From Acinetobacter geminorum (lineage in GTDB: Bacteria > Pseudomonadota > Gammaproteobacteria > Pseudomonadales > Moraxellaceae), in NCBI RefSeq assembly GCF_013009345.1, contig NZ_JABELE010000003.1, forward strand, positions 1 through 64,000: a stretch of 64,000 nucleotides of DNA, given 5' to 3'. The notes under the pieces were generated by a model. It did no database searches. It was not told where the DNA came from and saw only the letters and a program-made list of their open reading frames with translations. The first letter of the stretch is position 1, and each line of letters starts with the position of its first letter. Below, piece by piece: positions 36,297-44,224 of the stretch. The translations under genes and the position numbers were made by a program.

Positions 36297-37466
36297 ATGA
36301 GACGATTAGCAGCCCCCTTATTATGTAGTAGCTTTTTTTTGTTAATGGCCTGTGGGTCTAATAATACCAATTCAAAAAATCCTGAACAAAATACGACTGC
36401 GAAAACAGATCAGTCTGTTGCTGTCAAACAAACTTATCAGGTCGAAGCAGTGGCACATTTTAATGAGCCTTGGGCTGTGACCAGTCTGCCTGATCAACGT
36501 TTATTAGTGACTGAACGGCAGGGTAAATTAAAAATTTTTAACCCTAAAAATAAACAAATATTGGATGTCCAGAATGTTCCTGCAGTGAATTATGGGGGAC
36601 AAGGTGGTTTAGGAGATGTCATTTTACACCCTGACTTTGCCAAGAATCATTGGATTTATCTTAGTTATGCTACAAAAGGACAAGGCGGATCTGGCGCAGT
36701 GATTTCACGTGCGAAATTAGATTTATCTAATCCTAATCAGCCAAAACTTAACGATATAAAGCAGATTTGGCAGCAAGTACCTAAAGTCTCAGGACAGGGT
36801 CATTATGGACATCGTATGCTTTTTGGTACAGATGGTAAGCTGTGGGTCAGTTCAGGTGAGCGACAAAAGTTTGATCCTGCCCAAAACATGAAAAGTAACT
36901 TGGGTAAAATCTTGCGTTTAAATGAGGATGGCACCGCGGCTGAAGGTAACCCTTTTTATAAGCAAGGCGGGGTAACTGCTGAGATATGGTCACTTGGACA
37001 CCGTAACCCGTTAGGTATGGCTTTTGACCGCCAAGGACAGTTATGGGTGGTTGAGATGGGGCCTAAAGGTGGTGATGAGCTTAATATTATTACCAAAGGT
37101 GAAAATTATGGTTATCCAATTGTTTCAAATGGAGACCATTATTCGGGCCAACCTATTCCAGACCATCACACTCGCCCAGAATTTAAAGCACCAGAAATTG
37201 ACTGGACTCCTGTCATCTCGCCATCGAGTATGATCATTTATCGCGGACAACAATTTCCTGCATGGCAAAATAAAGCCTTAATTGGCGGGTTATCTTCCGA
37301 AGCGATTATTGTGGTGGATTTAGAGCATAAGCCCGTGAAAGAAGTGCAAAGATTGGATATGAAAAAACGTATTCGTGGGTTGCATGAAGCACAAGATGGC
37401 TCGATTTGGGTGATTGAAGATGGCTCAAATGCGCGTTTACTGAAGCTGAGTAAGAAACCCTCTTAA
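36297..37466 (+). CDS. PQQ-dependent soluble-type aldose dehydrogenase (lipoprotein)
   Basis: Protein of 389 residues. A lipoprotein signal (LLMAC, Cys19) and a polar linker lead to a six-bladed beta-propeller of the glucose/sorbosone dehydrogenase family. Family motifs seen include GGQGGLGDVILHPDF, GHYGHRMLFGTDGKLWVSSGE and LGHRNPLGMAF, which supply PQQ and calcium contacts. It resembles E. coli YliI (Asd), oxidising aldose sugars in the periplasm. PQQ must come from elsewhere. Acinetobacter is known for PQQ sugar dehydrogenases. Confidence 0.9.
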   Translation: MRRLAAPLLCSSFFLLMACGSNNTNSKNPEQNTTAKTDQSVAVKQTYQVEAVAHFNEPWAVTSLPDQRLLVTERQGKLKIFNPKNKQILDVQNVPAVNYGGQGGLGDVILHPDFAKNHWIYLSYATKGQGGSGAVISRAKLDLSNPNQPKLNDIKQIWQQVPKVSGQGHYGHRMLFGTDGKLWVSSGERQKFDPAQNMKSNLGKILRLNEDGTAAEGNPFYKQGGVTAEIWSLGHRNPLGMAFDRQGQLWVVEMGPKGGDELNIITKGENYGYPIVSNGDHYSGQPIPDHHTRPEFKAPEIDWTPVISPSSMIIYRGQQFPAWQNKALIGGLSSEAIIVVDLEHKPVKEVQRLDMKKRIRGLHEAQDGSIWVIEDGSNARLLKLSKKPS

Positions 37467-37495
37467 TGCTGAGCAAGAGTCTGTAAATAAAGGAC

Positions 37496-37534
37496 GTGTC
37501 TCATAGATTCAAATTGTAGATTTCTGTGAGACAC
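37496..37534 (+). other. Hairpin between the sugar dehydrogenase and rarA
   Basis: GTGTCTCATAGA pairs with TCTGTGAGACAC through 12 bp with one wobble and a 15-nt loop. No T-run follows, so it is not a standard terminator; it could stabilise the upstream mRNA or be a degenerate terminator. Confidence 0.5.
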
Positions 37535-37571
37535 AATAGACTATAGTGAAAAGACGATAAAGCCATTTGAG

Positions 37572-38837
37572 ATGTCAGACACCCATATTCCACTTCCCGA
37601 ACGCCTGCGCCCAAGAGACTTGTCTGAAATTATTGGGCAAGATCATTTATTAGGTGAACATGCACCATTGCGTCAAATGATTGATCAGGGTCATTTGCCT
37701 TCTATTATTTTTTGGGGACCACCAGGCGTTGGTAAAACAACAATTGCTTTGCTTTTGGCTCAGGCAATAGACCGTCCATTTGTGAGCTTATCCGCGCTGA
37801 ATACGGGCGTAAAAGAATTACGTGAAGTGATTGCAGAAAGTGGTGATTTACTGACACCTGTGGTTTTTATTGACGAAATTCATCGTTTTAATAAATCGCA
37901 ACAAGATGCTTTATTGGGTGCAGTTGAAAAAGGCAAAATTACTTTAATTGGCGCGACCACTGAAAACCCGTCTTTTGAAGTGAATAGCGCACTTTTATCA
38001 CGCTGTCAGGTCTATACCTTAAATAGTTTAGACAGTGAGGCAATTCAAACACTACTCAACAATGCACTTCAAAGCGATAAATTCTTAAAAGAACGTTATA
38101 TCCATATTGAAGAATATGATGCGCTGATTCAGTTTGCAGCAGGTGATGCTCGAAAAGCGCTTAATTTACTGGACTTGATTGCAAGCACCTTTGAACCAGA
38201 AATTGAAAACACGATTACTAATGCGGTTGTGGTAAAAGTCGCTCAGCAAAATATTGCGCGTTATGACAAATCTGGCGAGCAGCATTACGACCTCGTTTCT
38301 GCCTTTATTAAATCAATTCGCGGCAGTGATCCAGATGCAACGCTATATTGGATGGCTCGTATGCTTAAAGGCGGAGAAGATCCAGTTTTTATTGCAAGAC
38401 GTATGCTGATTGCGGCCTCAGAAGATATCGGAAATTCCAACCCCAATGCGCTATTGCTTGCAGGTGAGTGTTTCCGCTCCGTACAAGCGGTGGGCATGCC
38501 TGAGGCCCGAATTATTCTAGGCCAAACAGCGGTTTACCTAGCAACGAGTGCAAAAAGTAATAGTACTTATTTAGCGATTAATAAGGCTTTGGAACTTGCT
38601 GAAAAAACGGCAAATTTACCTGTGCCTTTGCATTTGAGAAATGCGCCAACCAAGCTGATGAAACAGCAAGGCTATGGTATTAATTATCTCTATCCTCATG
38701 ATTACCCAGAGCACTTTGTGCTGCAAGACTATTTGCCGCCTGAGTTGAAGGGAACCAAACTCTATGAGTCTGCAAGAAATAAGCGTGAGGTTGAAGGTGA
38801 GCGCTTACAGCAACGCAGATGGCAGCAGGAACAATAG
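37572..38837 (+). CDS. rarA: Replication-associated recombination protein RarA
   Basis: AAA+ ATPase of 421 residues (MgsA/WRNIP1 family) acting at stalled replication forks. The Walker A motif GPPGVGKT is at 49-56, Walker B is VFIDEIHRF, sensor 1 is GATTENPSF. The C-terminal helical domain (about 260-421) mediates tetramer formation. The length is normal. lolA-rarA-serS, the E. coli order, is not kept. Confidence 0.95.
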   Translation: MSDTHIPLPERLRPRDLSEIIGQDHLLGEHAPLRQMIDQGHLPSIIFWGPPGVGKTTIALLLAQAIDRPFVSLSALNTGVKELREVIAESGDLLTPVVFIDEIHRFNKSQQDALLGAVEKGKITLIGATTENPSFEVNSALLSRCQVYTLNSLDSEAIQTLLNNALQSDKFLKERYIHIEEYDALIQFAAGDARKALNLLDLIASTFEPEIENTITNAVVVKVAQQNIARYDKSGEQHYDLVSAFIKSIRGSDPDATLYWMARMLKGGEDPVFIARRMLIAASEDIGNSNPNALLLAGECFRSVQAVGMPEARIILGQTAVYLATSAKSNSTYLAINKALELAEKTANLPVPLHLRNAPTKLMKQQGYGINYLYPHDYPEHFVLQDYLPPELKGTKLYESARNKREVEGERLQQRRWQQEQ

Positions 38838-38850
38838 TTCCTGCTTTATG

Positions 38851-39687
38851 CTATTCCAGCTCTTCAGTGACCTGACCATAAATCAGTAGCGTGAACACAC
38901 CTGTACCGCCAATAATATTGCCGATAGTGGTTGGGATGAGGAAAGTAAACAGATACTTGTTAATAGAAGCTTCTCCTTGCCAGACCAGATAGGACATTTC
39001 TGTAGAACCAACCACTACATGGGTAAAGTCACCCAGTCCTATCAAATACGTCATAAAAAAGATGAGCAGAAACTTATTGCTGACTGAAGGTAACATCCAG
39101 ACCAATGCTGCAATTAATAGCCCTGACATAATGCCTTTAAGCAGATTCTGGGTTGCAGAAAAGGAGCCCACATGATGTGCGAGTTCATCCAATGCTTTGT
39201 CAATATCTGGAGTAAACAGGTGAGTAGTTAGGAAAAATAAACTCGCCAAAGCTGTTCCAATAATGTTGCATAGAATTACAATGCCCCATAAGCGTCCCAC
39301 TGCTCGTAATTTATCGAAAGTAAAGGGATTAAATAAAGGCACAACTGTGGTGATCGTATTCTCAGTAAAGAGTTGCATGTGACTCAAAATAGCGATCAAA
39401 AACCCAATGGTATAACCCACATTAGTGATTAAATCGGTCCAGACTGCATCAGCTGGGAGATAAGCAGCAATAATCGCTTTAAATACAAATGAAAAACTGA
39501 TGACTAAACCTGCGGCAATCCCAGAAAAGATCAGTGCAGTTGTTGGACGATTAAGCTCTTCGGCACCATCACGGCGGATAATTTCGTAAACTAGACGGGG
39601 TGACAGCTTTTCATGTTCTTCAACCGCTATTTTTTCACGCCAGCTTAAGGTTTTCTCGACTTTCTTTTCCTCTATTTCATGGTCCAT
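38851..39687 (-). CDS. Formate/nitrite transporter family protein (YfdC-like)
   Basis: Inner-membrane protein of 278 residues with six membrane segments and a charged cytosolic N-terminal extension (about 50 residues). HMQLFTENTITTV resembles the FNT signature, in the YfdC branch rather than FocA/NirC. The pentameric channel family moves small monovalent anions such as formate or nitrite. No formate or nitrite enzyme gene is adjacent. It is convergent with rarA, 13 bp apart. Confidence 0.87.
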   Translation of the reverse strand: MDHEIEEKKVEKTLSWREKIAVEEHEKLSPRLVYEIIRRDGAEELNRPTTALIFSGIAAGLVISFSFVFKAIIAAYLPADAVWTDLITNVGYTIGFLIAILSHMQLFTENTITTVVPLFNPFTFDKLRAVGRLWGIVILCNIIGTALASLFFLTTHLFTPDIDKALDELAHHVGSFSATQNLLKGIMSGLLIAALVWMLPSVSNKFLLIFFMTYLIGLGDFTHVVVGSTEMSYLVWQGEASINKYLFTFLIPTTIGNIIGGTGVFTLLIYGQVTEELE

Positions 39688-39836
39688 TAGATTTACTCCT
39701 CACTGAATAAATATCTTATATTTATTGTTTTATTTATTGTTAAGGCAGTGTTCAGGATAAATCTAGTCTATTCATAACAGCTTTATGTGTCTTTTTATAA
39801 ATTGAATGCACAATGGCTGGATCATCAACAACAAGA

Positions 39837-40040
39837 TTAAAGAAAAGTATAAGCTCTTAAAGTACGGATGAGCGCCATATAGTCGCCTTGAGAGGCTTTA
39901 GCAATAACAGATTCAACCTCTGCCTGACTCCAGCCTTGTTTTAAGGCAGTAGTGCTAAAGTTGTTTAATAGAACCAGAGGATTTTCACCAAAATGGATTG
40001 GATGATCCGTTACTCTCTTTTCAAGCTTAGATAATTCCAT
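39837..40040 (-). CDS. Hypothetical small protein
   Basis: Protein of 67 residues, MELSKLEKRVTDHPIHFG..., with two predicted helices (QAEVESVIAKASQGDYMALIRTLRAY). AGGGTGA before the ATG is a good ribosome site. No family recognised; composition is typical of coding DNA. A 6-bp palindrome lies about 100 bp upstream of it (40143-40158). Probably real but function unknown. Confidence 0.6.
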   Translation of the reverse strand: MELSKLEKRVTDHPIHFGENPLVLLNNFSTTALKQGWSQAEVESVIAKASQGDYMALIRTLRAYTFL

Positions 40041-40142
40041 AGGTTCACCCTAGTTTTTAAATTTAATTATTGTGAAGTACTTTGTGTTTTTCTAGATTTT
40101 AGTGTTTTAAATTAAGTTTATGCAAGTGTTAATTTATTAAAA

Positions 40143-40158
40143 TAGACAAATCTGTCTA
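40143..40158. promoter_or_regulatory. Possible operator palindrome
   Basis: TAGACA-AATC-TGTCTA, arms of 6 bp with a 4-bp centre, between the small hypothetical gene and the purC terminator. The form suits a TetR-type or similar dimer, but no regulator gene adjoins. Confidence 0.3.
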
Positions 40159-40187
40159 CATTATTGGACTTGTATAGTACTGAACAT

Positions 40188-40217
40188 AAAAAAACCGGGC
40201 TTTGGCCCGGTTTTTTT
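40188..40217 (-). terminator. purC operon terminator
   Basis: Perfect stem AAAAAAACCGGGC/GCCCGGTTTTTTT (13 bp), TTTG loop, 15 bp after the purC stop. Confidence 0.93.
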
Positions 40218-40232
40218 ATGAAGTTTTACTGA

Positions 40233-40952
40233 TTAGATGTCAGATAAATCTACGCCTAAACGAGCAGCAACTTCTTCATACGCTTCAACAACACCGCCTA
40301 ACCCTTGACGGAAACGGTCTTTGTCGAGTTTCTTCTTAGAGTCTTTATCCCATAAACGGCAGCCGTCTGGAGAGAACTCATCACCAAGCACGATACGGTC
40401 ATGGAACACACCGAATTCAAGCTTGAAGTCCACCAAAATCATGTTGCCTTCAGCAAATAATGCTTTTAATACATCGTTTACTTTATAAGTTAAAACTTTC
40501 ATTTGTTCTAACTGTTCAGCAGTCGCCCAACCTAAAGCAATTGCTTGAGATTCGTTAACCATTGGGTCGCCTAGACCGTCATCTTTATAGAACAATTCAA
40601 ATGTAGGAGGAGTTAATTCTTTACCTTCTTCTACACCTAAGCGACGGCATAGAGAACCAGCTGCGTAGTTACGAATTACACATTCAACTGGGATCATTTG
40701 AAGTTTTTTAACAAGCACTTCAGTTGGAGAAAGCAATTTTTCAAAATGCGTTTCAATACCCGCAGCAGCAAGTTTTTCCATGATGAAGGCGTTAAAACGG
40801 TTGTTCACCTTGCCTTTACGATCTAGTTGTTCGATTTTTTCGCCGTTGAACGCAGAGGCATCATCACGAAAGACTAAAATCAGATGGTCGGCATTGTCTG
40901 TTTCATATACAGATTTTGCTTTACCAGTATAGAGCAAGGTTTGTTTTAACAT
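40233..40952 (-). CDS. purC: Phosphoribosylaminoimidazole-succinocarboxamide synthase
   Basis: SAICAR synthase of 239 residues, the step in purine synthesis that joins aspartate to CAIR using ATP. Visible motifs: LLYTGKAKSVYE (nucleotide loop), RDDASAFNGEK, VECVIRNYAAGSLCRRLG and LVDFKLEFG. The length is normal for the bacterial enzyme. It is the last gene of dapA-bamC-purC, the same order as in E. coli, though the spacing from the BamC gene is 37 bp. Confidence 0.96.
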   Translation of the reverse strand: MLKQTLLYTGKAKSVYETDNADHLILVFRDDASAFNGEKIEQLDRKGKVNNRFNAFIMEKLAAAGIETHFEKLLSPTEVLVKKLQMIPVECVIRNYAAGSLCRRLGVEEGKELTPPTFELFYKDDGLGDPMVNESQAIALGWATAEQLEQMKVLTYKVNDVLKALFAEGNMILVDFKLEFGVFHDRIVLGDEFSPDGCRLWDKDSKKKLDKDRFRQGLGGVVEAYEEVAARLGVDLSDI

Positions 40953-40989
40953 GAGGGAACCTTTTTAAAAAAAAATGCCTAGTAAACGA

Positions 40990-41595
40990 CTAGGCTGGCC
41001 AATTTTGGTAAATCTGGTTTAGCACTTCAGCAGCCACATCTGGGCTTGCAAAAGTGTTATCTACATTAAATAGAGCAAGAGTATGACTAGAACCTACACC
41101 AGTAAGTTTAAGCACATAAGTATTGTCATTTACTTTAATCGTCGCCTGATTGCTGCCTTGAGCGATGATGTTGAAATTTAAAGTACTTAAAGTTGCTTTG
41201 GTGTATTGCCAGATCTCGGCTGTATTTCCATCAACTTTTAACAACGGGTTTTTATTGCCGTCAGTCACAAGTTGAGGACGTCCAAGCGCAGTCGCCGTTT
41301 CAGTAGAGGCATCTAGTGTTGCATTACCTTGCGTTTGTTCAGGGCGTGGCAAGGCATAACGATTGCCACGCTTGTTTTCAAACTTCGGTGCGTTATCGAT
41401 AGCGCGCTGTTCTACAGTTGGTGCAGGATACAAAGGTGTCGCTGGTCGTACAGTTGCATCGGCAGGATACTCAAGCGGGGCAAGTTGCTTGGCATTTTTA
41501 TAATCTAAAGAGTGATTATTAATTGCGAAGCGACCACAACCAGCTAAACTTAAGGCTGAAACTGCAAGGACTAAACCAAGACGTAATTGCATCAT
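40990..41595 (-). CDS. bamC: BamC-like outer-membrane assembly lipoprotein, short form
   Basis: Lipoprotein of 201 residues (lipobox SLAGC, Cys20). The N-terminal unstructured part (YKNAKQLAPLEYPADATVRP) resembles the BamC segment that binds BamD. One helix-grip domain follows (about 110-201). E. coli BamC has two such domains and about 344 residues, so the second seems to be missing. Position between dapA and purC is exactly that of bamC/nlpB. Identity rests on position, N-terminal pattern and fold pattern, not on strong identity. Confidence 0.75.
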   Translation of the reverse strand: MMQLRLGLVLAVSALSLAGCGRFAINNHSLDYKNAKQLAPLEYPADATVRPATPLYPAPTVEQRAIDNAPKFENKRGNRYALPRPEQTQGNATLDASTETATALGRPQLVTDGNKNPLLKVDGNTAEIWQYTKATLSTLNFNIIAQGSNQATIKVNDNTYVLKLTGVGSSHTLALFNVDNTFASPDVAAEVLNQIYQNWPA

Positions 41596-41607
41596 AAATT
41601 GCTCTTA

Positions 41608-42501
41608 TTAAATAATTCCCGCATCTTTTAGGGCATTGCGGAGAGGTTCGCGATATTGCTCAGCGAGAGGAGTGAGTGGTAAGCGAATACCAGTATCAAT
41701 CAGTCCCATCTCATGTAGTGCCCATTTCACAGGAATTGGGTTTGATTCGCAAAATAGAATATTGTGTAAATTTGCAATCTTATTGTTAAGCGTCTTCGCT
41801 TGTTGTTCATCTTTGGCAATCGCAACAGCACATACTTCACTCATTGCTTTAGGTGCAATATTTGCAGTAACCGAGATATTACCATCAGCGCCAAGAAGCA
41901 TTAGTTCCCATGCTGTTTCATCATCACCTGAGTACACAGCCATCTTGCCATTTAAAGCTTCGATTAATGATTTACCACGAGGTACATCACCTGTTGCATC
42001 TTTAATACCAACAATATTCGAGATCTCTGCTAAGCGTACAGCTGTGTCGTTTGAAAGGTCTACGCCAGTACGACCAGGTACGTTATAGAGAATAAGTGGT
42101 AATTCAACAGCTTCAGCAATCGCTTTATAGTGTTGGTAGAGGCCTTCTTGGGTTGGCTTGTTATAATATGGTGTTACAAGTAAAGCAGCATCTGCGCCAA
42201 GCTCTTTAGCAGCTTTAGTTAATTCGATTGCTTCACGGGTTGAGTTTGCACCAGTACCGGCAATAATTGGAATACGTTTATTGGCTACACGAATAATTTC
42301 TTTAATAACCTGTGTGTGCTCTTCCATGCTCAATGTTGAGGCTTCGCCGGTTGTACCGACGGCTACAATACTGTTTGTACCTTGTTCTATGTGCCACTCA
42401 ACCAGCTTCTCAAGACCCTTCCAATCTACACCGCCGTCTTTCAACATTGGTGTGACGATTGCGACGATTGAGCCTTGAATGGTCTGTGCTTGCTGAGTCA
42501 T
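41608..42501 (-). CDS. dapA: 4-hydroxy-tetrahydrodipicolinate synthase
   Basis: Protein of 297 residues condensing pyruvate and aspartate semialdehyde, the first committed step to diaminopimelate and lysine. The Schiff-base Lys167 is in VGIKDATGD, Tyr139 and Arg144 in YNVPGRTG, and the Thr pair in GTTGEAST. The length is normal. It is first gene of dapA-bamC-purC, starting just after a long intergenic region. Confidence 0.97.
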   Translation of the reverse strand: MTQQAQTIQGSIVAIVTPMLKDGGVDWKGLEKLVEWHIEQGTNSIVAVGTTGEASTLSMEEHTQVIKEIIRVANKRIPIIAGTGANSTREAIELTKAAKELGADAALLVTPYYNKPTQEGLYQHYKAIAEAVELPLILYNVPGRTGVDLSNDTAVRLAEISNIVGIKDATGDVPRGKSLIEALNGKMAVYSGDDETAWELMLLGADGNISVTANIAPKAMSEVCAVAIAKDEQQAKTLNNKIANLHNILFCESNPIPVKWALHEMGLIDTGIRLPLTPLAEQYREPLRNALKDAGII

Positions 42502-42899
42502 TTTTAAAAATATCCTATTTATCCATCCGAATCTGAGGTAAGAAAAACAAAATGTGGGATGGTTGCAGTATTTTGATTGTCCAGTTCTAACAATAACAGA
42601 TTGTTGAATGACAATTATGCAAATTATGACTGATCAGACGCATAAGAACAATACGCCTAACGGATAATCGCGATGTAAACTTGAGGAAAAGATAGGATGT
42701 ATTCGTATTGTAGGGGTGAGAAGGGTTCGTAAATATAACAATACAGCTTGATTCAACTGAGCCTTACTTAATATCGGCTTTTTTTATGGCAAGATAGAAT
42801 GCAATTTTCGATACGGTTTAGCTTGAGCTTCTCAGCTTTCACTATCGCTACGATGCGCCAGTGACACTTATTCTTTCCACATGCATCGCATATCAACCG

Positions 42900-42955
42900 T
42901 ATATAAAGCGAAAGCCCCATAAGTGTTGAAACTTATGGGGCTTTCGCTTTATATA
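42900..42955. repeat. Perfect 25-bp inverted repeat
   Basis: Arms 42900-42924 and 42931-42955 are exact reverse complements around a GTTGAA loop; the core is AAAGCGAAAGCCCC. There is no T-run after it. It may be a repeat element, the scar or end of a mobile insertion, or a very strong RNA hairpin. Confidence 0.85.
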
Positions 42956-42980
42956 AAGATAATTGTATGTGTAATTATCT

Positions 42981-43003
42981 AAAAAAACTGTTCAGAAGAA
43001 CAT
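42981..43003 (-). terminator. Weak minus-strand terminator
   Basis: Short stem TGTTC/GAACA (5 bp) with a 4-nt loop, followed on the minus strand by seven T. It would end the transcript of the amidase/anchored-protein pair. Confidence 0.4.
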
Positions 43004-43012
43004 TCTTGATGA

Positions 43013-43129
43013 CTAAAGAGTATCTACAAAATCAGTAGTATTCACAGGTTTAACTGCTTGTCGACCATTTGAGTATTGTGCTGAATACTTTAGATTATTT
43101 GTCCATCTGATTTCATAAGTTACTGTAAT
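43013..43129 (-). pseudogene. Orphan C-terminal coding remnant
   Basis: Downstream of the 346-residue protein, in another frame, about 39 codons read like a protein end: VTYEIRWTNNLKYS then AQYSNGRQAVKPVNTT and DFVDTL before TAG at 43013. There is no start codon or ribosome site. This may be the tail of an older gene whose 5' part was replaced when the present pair arrived. Chance open frame cannot be excluded. Confidence 0.35.
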
Positions 43130-44160
43130 GCTGAGGTGATTTTTCCATAAACCTGTTTTAACTCAACATTTCCCTCTAGTTTAGGATTATTTGAAAATTC
43201 ATTACGGAGATATTGATCTAGGATAGACAATGATTCTCTATTTACGTTGTTAATGGGAATGTTTCCATCTTCTTTTAAATTAAAAGAAATTACATTATTT
43301 AAATCATCTCTAGTAGATTGAGACATATTACTTTGCATAAGACTTTTTAGTTGATCAGTATTGTTTTCTAAGAGAGTCAGCTTAAAGGCATTATCTACAT
43401 AGCTTAAGCTAGCCTGTGTATTATTATTTGCCGCTTGAATAATATCTGGAATAACATCAACGCCTGTAGCTTCACCATATTCATAAAGTATCTTTGTAGC
43501 CATATCACCTAGATTTTGAGCTTCGCTTCGGCTGTTGATTGATTTTAATTCCGAGCTTAATGTATCAATAACTAATTTATTATTTGGGTTATTAGAATTG
43601 ATATCCATAGAGTTTATAATTTCTAGTAGATCATGACGCGAATTTACACTTTTTTCGCCTAAAGAGGAAATACGGCTATAAGTCTGGGTAATTTCAGGAA
43701 GTAAAGAGGGATTTTTTAAGTACATTAAATTATCTTTAATTATTGCTTTAAAGGCGTTATCGTTCCCAAGCCAATCATACTCTTTGTACATACTCCATAA
43801 AATTTCAGATTTCTGATCCAAACTTAATTTACTGTTTTTCATTATATTTTTTTCAATTAAATTAGAAAATTCATTTAAATAACTTTGAATGTTTTCAGGA
43901 TTCTGCGCTAGTATTGAATGTGTATCTTCTTGTTTGAAAGGAGCATTATTAATGAAATCTTTGAGTGAGTTCAATGAGGCATTCATCTCTTTGCTACTAG
44001 AAGATGTCTGAATACTTTGGTCTGTAATATGATCACCAGAATCTTTTGAACTTTCTTGTAGAAGTTCCACAAGAGAATGGTTTTTATCTGGCTTAAAGTA
44101 AAAATAAATAGAAATTAAAATAATTAAACATGTTATTAAAGTAAAAGTAACTTTTTTCAA
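43120..44160 (-). CDS. Membrane-anchored helical periplasmic protein, partner of the amidase
   Basis: Protein of 346 residues: one N-terminal membrane anchor (VTFTLITCLIILISIYFYF, about residues 4-22), a Ser-rich linker, then an almost all-helical domain to the end (for example QKSEILWSMYKEYDWLG). It follows the secreted amidase by 64 bp on the same strand. The layout, one TM anchor plus a helical periplasmic domain next to a secreted enzyme, is that of dedicated type II secretion chaperones (LipB, CpaB of Acinetobacter), or of a membrane-bound immunity protein. I see no known Lif or CpaB motif. More A+T-rich than its neighbours. Confidence 0.7.
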   Translation of the reverse strand: MKKVTFTLITCLIILISIYFYFKPDKNHSLVELLQESSKDSGDHITDQSIQTSSSSKEMNASLNSLKDFINNAPFKQEDTHSILAQNPENIQSYLNEFSNLIEKNIMKNSKLSLDQKSEILWSMYKEYDWLGNDNAFKAIIKDNLMYLKNPSLLPEITQTYSRISSLGEKSVNSRHDLLEIINSMDINSNNPNNKLVIDTLSSELKSINSRSEAQNLGDMATKILYEYGEATGVDVIPDIIQAANNNTQASLSYVDNAFKLTLLENNTDQLKSLMQSNMSQSTRDDLNNVISFNLKEDGNIPINNVNRESLSILDQYLRNEFSNNPKLEGNVELKQVYGKITSALQ

Positions 44161-44224
44161 AACTATAGCTCCAGCATCACCTACAAAATAAGTGATGCTT
44201 TTAAATTATAAATTAATAACTAAA

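Larger units (their letters stand above)
42502..43119. other. Long intergenic region with palindrome and orphan frame tail
   Basis: About 620 bp. The right-hand third holds a 25-bp perfect palindrome (42900-42955), a weak minus-strand terminator (42981-43003) and about 39 codons of protein-like sequence with no start (43013-43129). The outer repeat ATACGGTT (42811-42818) also pairs with AACCGTAT (42895-42902), so the whole 42.81-42.96 kb stretch could fold. The part next to dapA should hold its promoter. Confidence 0.6.

Noticed and set aside
41636..42088. Open frame of 150 codons antisense to dapA
   Set aside because: Lies wholly inside dapA, which is certain; the frame is a by-product of its codon use.
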